A program made the position numbers and the translations under genes. Of a stretch of 9,975 nt of DNA, positions 5,915-9,975 are shown in pieces. The DNA is from Vulcanimicrobiia bacterium (GTDB lineage: Bacteria > Vulcanimicrobiota > Vulcanimicrobiia > Vulcanimicrobiales > Vulcanimicrobiaceae), in the NCBI GenBank assembly GCA_025451135.1, contig JANWKW010000129.1, positions 1-9,975 on the forward strand, written 5' to 3'. The notes beneath the pieces are model-generated. The model made no database searches. It was not told the DNA's origin and saw only the letters and a program-made list of their open reading frames with translations. Every line of letters starts with the position of its first letter. Position 1 is the first letter of the stretch.

Positions 5915-6907
5915 ATGGCAACCGCGTACGGCGCGAAAGATCTGTTCAAGATGGTCCGCTCGCACGTGGATACCCGCGCCGTCACCGCGCACGTCCGCAA
6001 GCCGTTCCGCTTCCTGCTGTGCGGCGATCCGGCGCTGATCGCCGCCTTCCGCGGGCTGCTGCTCTCCGGCCACCCCGACGACGTCGTGCCGCTCGACGCG
6101 GCCCAATGCCTCGAGACGATCGTGCCCGGCCGTCCGCTCGAGAGCGATCCGAGCGAGGCGCGCGCGGTCGTCTTCCTCGGCCGGCGCGGCGACGCGGCCG
6201 GCGCCGATCTCTCGGTCCTGGCTCCGCTCAAACTGCCGATCCTCGCGGTCACGGTCGATCCCGACGCGCCCGGGAGCGGTCCCGCCGCGCCGCCGGCTCC
6301 CGGCACGAGCGCGCAGTACGTCGTGCCCGCGCTCGACCGCGAGGCGCTGCGCGGCCGCGTGTTCGCGCACCTGGTCGCCTGTTCGAAGGGCGTCGAGATC
6401 GCCGTCGGGCGCCGCCTCCCGCCGTTGCGCGAAGCGGTCGCCGCCAAGCTGACCCGCGACGCCGCGTCGAGCGCGCTCAAGGTCTCGGTCGCAAGCGCCG
6501 TGGTCGACCACATCCCGCTGGTCGGCATCGTGCTCGGCGCGCTGGCCTCGGCCGGCGACATGGTCGCCATCACCGGCATCCAGTTGATGCTGCTGCTCCA
6601 CGTCGAAGCCGCCTACGGCAAGGACCCCGACGTCCAGCGGGTCTGGCAGATCTTGCCGGTCATCGGCGGCGGATTCGGCTGGCGCGCGCTCGCGCGAGAA
6701 CTCTCCGGGTTCGTGCCGGTGGCGGGCATCCCGATCAAGGGCGCGATCGCCTATGCGGGCACCATCGTGGTCGGCGAATCGGTCACGTTCTTCCTCGAGC
6801 ACGGCCATCATATGAACAAAGCCGAGGCCGCGCAGATCTTCGAGCGCACCAAGAAGGACGCGATGCAGTTCGCGCGCGACGCGATCTCGCGCTTCAGGAA
6901 GAACTAG
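5915..6907 (+). CDS. DUF697-type membrane protein with degenerate GTPase-like N-terminus
   Basis: 330 aa from the ATG at 5915; a TTG at 5903 would add four residues but sits almost on the AAGGA. Residues 160-325 resemble DUF697, a domain often fused behind Era-like GTPases: two hydrophobic helices at about 188-228 (VDHIPLVGIVLGALAS, then MVAITGIQLMLLLHVEAAYG), a GGGFGWRALAREL segment, another hydrophobic stretch at 264-293 (VPVAGIPIKGAIAYAGTIVV), and an amphipathic Lys/Arg-rich end. Residues 30-140 alternate like a Rossmann or GTPase-type fold (FRFLLCGDPALIAAF, AVVFLGRR, LPILAVTVDPD), but there is no GxxxxGK[ST] P-loop and no NKxD, so it is unlikely to bind nucleotide in the usual way. It lies in a unit with the M48 protease. 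The DUF697 call is fairly good; the function is unknown. Confidence 0.7.
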   Translation: MATAYGAKDLFKMVRSHVDTRAVTAHVRKPFRFLLCGDPALIAAFRGLLLSGHPDDVVPLDAAQCLETIVPGRPLESDPSEARAVVFLGRRGDAAGADLSVLAPLKLPILAVTVDPDAPGSGPAAPPAPGTSAQYVVPALDREALRGRVFAHLVACSKGVEIAVGRRLPPLREAVAAKLTRDAASSALKVSVASAVVDHIPLVGIVLGALASAGDMVAITGIQLMLLLHVEAAYGKDPDVQRVWQILPVIGGGFGWRALARELSGFVPVAGIPIKGAIAYAGTIVVGESVTFFLEHGHHMNKAEAAQIFERTKKDAMQFARDAISRFRKN

Positions 6908-6923
6908 CCCGCGGGTCGGCTAG
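6904..6923. terminator. Possible shared hairpin between convergent genes
   Basis: CTAGCC (6904-6909) and its exact complement GGCTAG (6918-6923) form a 6-bp stem with an 8-nt loop. The two arms contain the TAG stop codons of the two converging genes (6905-6907 plus, 6920-6922 minus). No T-run follows on either strand, so this is at best a weak bidirectional terminator. Confidence 0.3.
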
Positions 6924-7657
6924 AGCCGCTCGAGGAGTTCCTCGTCGGGATAGGCGCGCATCGCGGCCGGTGCGCGGTCGCGAACGCGCGCGGCCAGCGC
7001 GGCCGCGATCTCCGCGCGCCGCGGAGCGTCGAGCGACGCGCGTCGTTCCAGGAAGCGCGCGATCACCGCGCGCTCGTCGTCGGTGAGGTAGGCGCCCGAG
7101 CCGGCGCGTTCGCCGGCCGCGAGCGCCTCGCGCAGCGTCAAGGGCTTGGCGAGCTTGCTCTCGCGCACCACGATCGTGCCGGCCGCATAGTCGCCGATCC
7201 GCTTGTTCTCGGGCGAGAGCAACGACGAGATGGCCGCCAGCGTATAGAACCCGAGCGTCTCCTCGGCGATGCGGATGAGGTTGCGCAGGAACGCGCCGCC
7301 GAAATCGAGCGGGTAGCCGCCGTCGCGCACCACCCGGATGCCGAGCAGCTTCTTGCCGGGCGTCTGGCCGTTCCAGAACGCCTCGAACAAGATGTGATAG
7401 CCGTAGAAGATCATGAACAAGACGAAGACGATCAGCCCGATCGCGAGCGACCGCGTGAGATCGTCGTCGTGCGAGAGCGCCGCGGGACGACTGTGGTCGT
7501 GCGTGCCGACGTAGTACAAGCCCCATAGGATCGCCGCCAAGATCGCGAACTGGATCGCCAGATCCACGCAGACCGCCAGGCAGCGGCTGCCCAGTCCCGC
7601 CAGCTCGTAGCGAAATGCGATGCTCTCCGGCGTTCGAACGTCGACGTTCCGATCCAT
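6920..7657 (-). CDS. RDD family membrane protein
   Basis: 245 aa from the ATG at 7655-7657. The RDD domain spans about 8-165: TPESIAFRYELAGLGSRCLAVCVD carries the conserved Arg (25) and Asp (32) of the family name, followed by a membrane helix (31-51), a polar loop, a second helix (70-92), the signature NGQTPGKKLLGIRVVR (96-111), a weaker third helix (134-148) and RIGDYAAGTIVV (153-164). Residues 170-245 form a soluble Ala/Arg/Glu-rich helical tail. RDD proteins are often proposed to be transporters or membrane partners of other proteins, with few tested functions. An upstream TTG (7706-7708) is in frame but adds only Arg/Ala-rich residues; the ATG has no strong ribosome binding site. It is divergent from the SpoIIM-like gene across 62 bp and converges on the DUF697 gene with 12 bp between the stops. 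Confidence 0.87.
   Translation of the reverse strand: MDRNVDVRTPESIAFRYELAGLGSRCLAVCVDLAIQFAILAAILWGLYYVGTHDHSRPAALSHDDDLTRSLAIGLIVFVLFMIFYGYHILFEAFWNGQTPGKKLLGIRVVRDGGYPLDFGGAFLRNLIRIAEETLGFYTLAAISSLLSPENKRIGDYAAGTIVVRESKLAKPLTLREALAAGERAGSGAYLTDDERAVIARFLERRASLDAPRRAEIAAALAARVRDRAPAAMRAYPDEELLERL
7631..7649. repeat. Overlapping perfect palindromes in the 5' end of the RDD gene
   Basis: CGTTCGAACG (7631-7640, 10 bp) and GAACGTCGACGTTC (7636-7649, 14 bp) are both perfect palindromes and overlap. They lie in codons 3-9 of the RDD gene, close to its start and to the divergent promoter region, so they could be an operator or simply codon-level coincidence. Confidence 0.35.
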
Positions 7658-7675
7658 CGAAGCGACGATTCGACG

Positions 7676-7704
7676 CGCGCGCCCAGGCTCCACCGCGGCG
7701 CGCG
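7676..7704. promoter_or_regulatory. Inverted repeat in the RDD/SpoIIM divergent gap
   Basis: CGCGCGCC (7676-7683) and GGCGCGCG (7697-7704) are exact inverted copies with 13 bp between them and 21 bp between centres, two DNA turns. They fill most of the 62-bp gap that must hold both promoters. A dimeric repressor site or a hairpin are both possible. The arms are pure GC and partly alternating, so chance similarity is a real alternative. Confidence 0.3.
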
Positions 7705-7719
7705 GCAAACCTGCAGGCG

Positions 7720-8724
7720 ATGAGGCAAACGGCGTTCGTCGAGCGGCGCGCGGCGACGTGGGAACGGCTCGAAGCCCTGCTCGGCAAGGCCGGACGCGGC
7801 GGCCTCCGTTCGCTCGCGCCCGAAGAGGTCGCCGAACTCGGCCGCACCTATCGCTGGACGACCAGCGACCTGGCCTACGCGCAAGGCCGTCGCTTCGATG
7901 CGCCGCTGCTCGAGTACCTCAACCGGCTGACGGCACGGGCCCACGCCTACGTCTACGGCGGTTCGGCCGAGACCGGCTGGGCGCGGGTAGCGCTCTTCTA
8001 CGCGCAGACCTTTCCGGCCGAATTCCGCCGGTCGTTCGCGTTCTTCGCGATCTGCACGGCGATCACGGTGGTCACGGCGGTGGTCGCCTACGTGGTCTGC
8101 CGCAACCACCCGGGCGACGCTTACGCCCTGCTCCCGCAGGGCATGGTCCCGCCCGAGATCAGGAAGAGCCTGCACGACTCCAACTTCGCGCATTCGTTCT
8201 CGGAGTCGCCCGAGATGGCGTCGATGATCATCACCAACAACATCCGGGTGAGCTTCATGGCGTTCGCCGGCGGGATCACCTTAGGCGCCTTCACCGTCTA
8301 CGAGATCGCGCTCAACGGTTTGATGCTCGGCGGCCTGGGCGCGCTCTACGAGAACGCGGGCTTCGGGCGCGACTTCTGGATCACGGTCGCGCCGCACGGC
8401 TTCATCGAACTGACCGCCATCCAGATCGCCGGCGGCGCGGGGCTGCTGCTCGCGGCCGGCATCCTCTACCCGGGCCGCCTGCGACGGCGCGACGCGATCG
8501 TCGCCAACGCCCGGCGGGCCGGCGTGCTGGTCGCCGGCGTCGCATCGATGCTGGTGGTCGCCGGGACGATCGAAGGCTTCTTCTCGCCGCGCCGGCTGCC
8601 GGAGAACGTCCGGCTCGGCTTCGGCTGCGTCACGGCCGTCGCGTTGATCGGCTACTTCGGCTGGGCCGGCAGACGCCGGCCGGCCGAGGCCGGGTCAGAT
8701 CAACCCGCGCGCCTTCACGCGTAG
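7720..8724 (+). CDS. SpoIIM-like integral membrane protein (stage II sporulation protein M family)
   Basis: 334 aa from the ATG at 7720, which has an AGG 3 nt upstream; in-frame extension to 7615 would read antisense through the RDD gene. Residues 1-60 are a typical soluble start for the family (FVERRAATWERLEALL, then YRWTTSDLAYAQ). Hydrophobic helices lie near 105-127, 176-212, 222-250, 267-286 and 300-317. Conserved family segments are ITNNIRVSFMAFAGGITLG (171-189) and APHGFIELTAIQIAGGAGL (224-242), with the PHGxxE motif. In Bacillus SpoIIM helps septal membrane migration and engulfment, but the family is widespread in non-sporulating bacteria next to RDD, MoxR and DUF58 genes, which is the setting here. 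Sporulation should therefore not be inferred. The 3' end overlaps the DUF58 gene by 30 bp on the opposite strand. Confidence 0.88.
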   Translation: MRQTAFVERRAATWERLEALLGKAGRGGLRSLAPEEVAELGRTYRWTTSDLAYAQGRRFDAPLLEYLNRLTARAHAYVYGGSAETGWARVALFYAQTFPAEFRRSFAFFAICTAITVVTAVVAYVVCRNHPGDAYALLPQGMVPPEIRKSLHDSNFAHSFSESPEMASMIITNNIRVSFMAFAGGITLGAFTVYEIALNGLMLGGLGALYENAGFGRDFWITVAPHGFIELTAIQIAGGAGLLLAAGILYPGRLRRRDAIVANARRAGVLVAGVASMLVVAGTIEGFFSPRRLPENVRLGFGCVTAVALIGYFGWAGRRRPAEAGSDQPARLHA

Positions 8725-9975
8725 GTACTGGTCGATCAGCGCGGTGGTCAGCTTGCGCGCCGGCACGTCGATGGTGATGATGCCGCGCGCGTTGAGGGTG
8801 GCGGCGGCGGCGCGGCGTTCGTGGTCGAGGCCGAGCGCGACCGCGGCTTCGTAGGCGCCGTTGGCGCCGGTCACCGGCGCGGCCAGCGCGTTCGCGACGG
8901 CGGCGTCGTTCATGAACACGCAGACCACCAGGTGCCGCTTGGCCAGCGTCCCCAGTTCCGCGAGCCCCGCGCTTTGGGCGACCGGGTCGATCACGTCGGT
9001 GAAGAACACGATCATCGAACGCTTGTGCAGCCGGTCGCGCAGATACGCGAACGCCTTGGCGTAGTCCGACTCCTCGAACCGCGGTTCGAGATCGTAGAGC
9101 ATCTCCGAGAGCCCGGCGATCGAGGCGCGGGTCGAGCGCGGGGCGCTCGCGGCCAGGATGTCGCGGGCGAACGCGACCGCGCCGACCTTGTCGTTGGCCA
9201 GGCCCGCGATGGTCGCGACCGAGAGTGCGGCCGTGATCGCGAAGTCGAACTTGCGCTGGTCCTCCAGACGCGGCGTCATCAGCCGTCCGCAATCCAGCAC
9301 GATCATCACGTTCTGGCTGCGCTCGACCTCGTGCTGCGCCACGATCAGCTTGCCGCGCCGCGCGGACGCTTTCCAATCGATCGCGCGGAACTCGTCGCCC
9401 GAGGCGTAGTCGCGCAGCGATTCGAACTCCGTCCCGGTGCCCTTGAGCCGCATCTTGCGCAGGCCCGCTTCGATCAGGCGGTTGCGCATGTGCAGCGCGC
9501 CGTAACGCTCGACCGCCGAGAGATCGGGATAGACGCGGAACGGGGCCGGCGCGGGCACGACCAGACGCCGCCGGATCAGGCCCAAGCGGTTCTCGTACCA
9601 CGCGTAGATCGTGCCGAACGCGTCCGCGCCGCGCGCGACGGGCGTGACCGCCCGCGAGAAGGTCGTGCGCGAACGCGGCGGGACGTCGCCGATCGCCTCG
9701 TCATCGTCGTACGCGATCGTGCGCGCCGGCGACTCGACCGTGCCGACGCGGACGTCGTAGCCCGAGCGGTTCTCGACCGCGTATCCGATCCGCGCGCTCA
9801 CGCGCAGCGCGAAGTGGCGGACCGGCTCGCGCGCGATCGTCAGCCGCGACGGACGCGGCCCGATCGCGAGATCGGCGACCGTCGCGACCAGCAGCGCCGC
9901 ACCCGCGAGCGCGGCCACCGCCAGCAACGGCGCGAAGCCCGGCGCGGCCGCGAGGGCCGCCGCGATCCCTCCGAG
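8695..9975 (-). CDS. DUF58 domain protein (vWA-like), 5' end beyond window
   Basis: About 426 codons are visible and the frame is open to the right edge. The likely start lies outside, because a hydrophobic segment (the last 90 or so bases plus the next 40) continues through the edge. Order from the N-terminus: one or two membrane helices, a beta-rich extracytoplasmic-type region with Arg/Thr/Val strands, then the DUF58 core: LRDYASGDEFRAIDWKASAR, a run ending in the EVERSQ segment, and MIVLDCGRLM, which is the vWA-like metal-site strand. Its usual DxSxS is DCGRL here, as in many DUF58 proteins. VFFTDVIDP and the VVCVFMND strand follow. DUF58 proteins usually sit beside MoxR AAA+ ATPases and are thought to act with them as metal-dependent adaptors. 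No MoxR gene is seen, but it would be expected just upstream, to the right of the window. Confidence 0.9.
   Translation of the reverse strand, partial: LGGIAAALAAAPGFAPLLAVAALAGAALLVATVADLAIGPRPSRLTIAREPVRHFALRVSARIGYAVENRSGYDVRVGTVESPARTIAYDDDEAIGDVPPRSRTTFSRAVTPVARGADAFGTIYAWYENRLGLIRRRLVVPAPAPFRVYPDLSAVERYGALHMRNRLIEAGLRKMRLKGTGTEFESLRDYASGDEFRAIDWKASARRGKLIVAQHEVERSQNVMIVLDCGRLMTPRLEDQRKFDFAITAALSVATIAGLANDKVGAVAFARDILAASAPRSTRASIAGLSEMLYDLEPRFEESDYAKAFAYLRDRLHKRSMIVFFTDVIDPVAQSAGLAELGTLAKRHLVVCVFMNDAAVANALAAPVTGANGAYEAAVALGLDHERRAAAATLNARGIITIDVPARKLTTALIDQYLRVKARGLI

Noticed and set aside
3812..6811. A 999-codon open frame on the minus strand, antisense to the M48 and DUF697 genes
   Set aside because: Its product is an Asp/Arg/His/Val/Ala/Glu low-complexity string with no family motif, typical of the antisense frame of GC-rich genes with strong third-position bias. 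The plus-strand genes have clear motifs, a signal peptide and membrane helices.
7720..8724. Evidence for endospore formation from the SpoIIM-like gene
   Set aside because: SpoIIM-family proteins are common in non-sporulating bacteria next to RDD, MoxR and DUF58 genes, and no other sporulation gene is present.
8630..9601. Alternative minus-strand frame of 323 codons overlapping the DUF58 gene
   Set aside because: It is an Arg/Gly/Pro-rich frame-shifted reading of the DUF58 gene with no motif of its own.

Overview
This is a GC-rich bacterial chromosomal window with no phage, transposon, CRISPR, tRNA or rRNA signal. Gene content (a complete MinCDE cell-pole system followed by rodA, a secreted M48 protease, and an RDD / SpoIIM-like / DUF58 membrane cluster) and codon bias suggest a free-living, rod-shaped, non-proteobacterial bacterium. 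MinE argues against a Bacillus-type MinCD/DivIVA system. A lineage such as Eremiobacterota or another under-studied high-GC phylum would fit, but that is a weak guess from gene style, not a demonstrated assignment.

Left third (1-3609, all minus strand): a tightly packed division/shape operon transcribed right to left, minC - minD1 - minD2 - minE - rodA, with rodA running off the left edge. The striking point is two consecutive, full-length, apparently active MinD ATPases. minC overlaps minD1 by an ATGA junction and minD2 overlaps minE by a GTGA junction, so each MinD copy is translationally tied to a different partner. MinE carries an unusual Pro/Ala/Gly-rich basic tail, and rodA has no canonical start codon before its conserved N-terminus.

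Middle (3610-3835): a 226-bp divergent intergenic region, visibly less GC-rich than the genes, with four same-strand CCACA-ending motifs spaced 11, 20 and 11 bp apart. One is a strong DnaA-box match (TTGTCCACA). It separates the min operon from a plus-strand pair: a secreted M48-family zinc protease with a 440-residue unassigned C-terminal region, followed 15 bp later by a DUF697-type membrane protein whose N-terminus looks like a GTPase-type fold without its nucleotide-binding motifs.

Right third (6904-9975): an RDD membrane protein (minus) converges on the DUF697 gene and diverges from a SpoIIM-like membrane protein (plus). The SpoIIM-like gene overlaps tail to tail by 30 bp with a DUF58 protein (minus) that runs off the right edge. 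These three families commonly cluster together, usually with a MoxR ATPase. Here they are split between strands, and any MoxR gene would lie outside the window.
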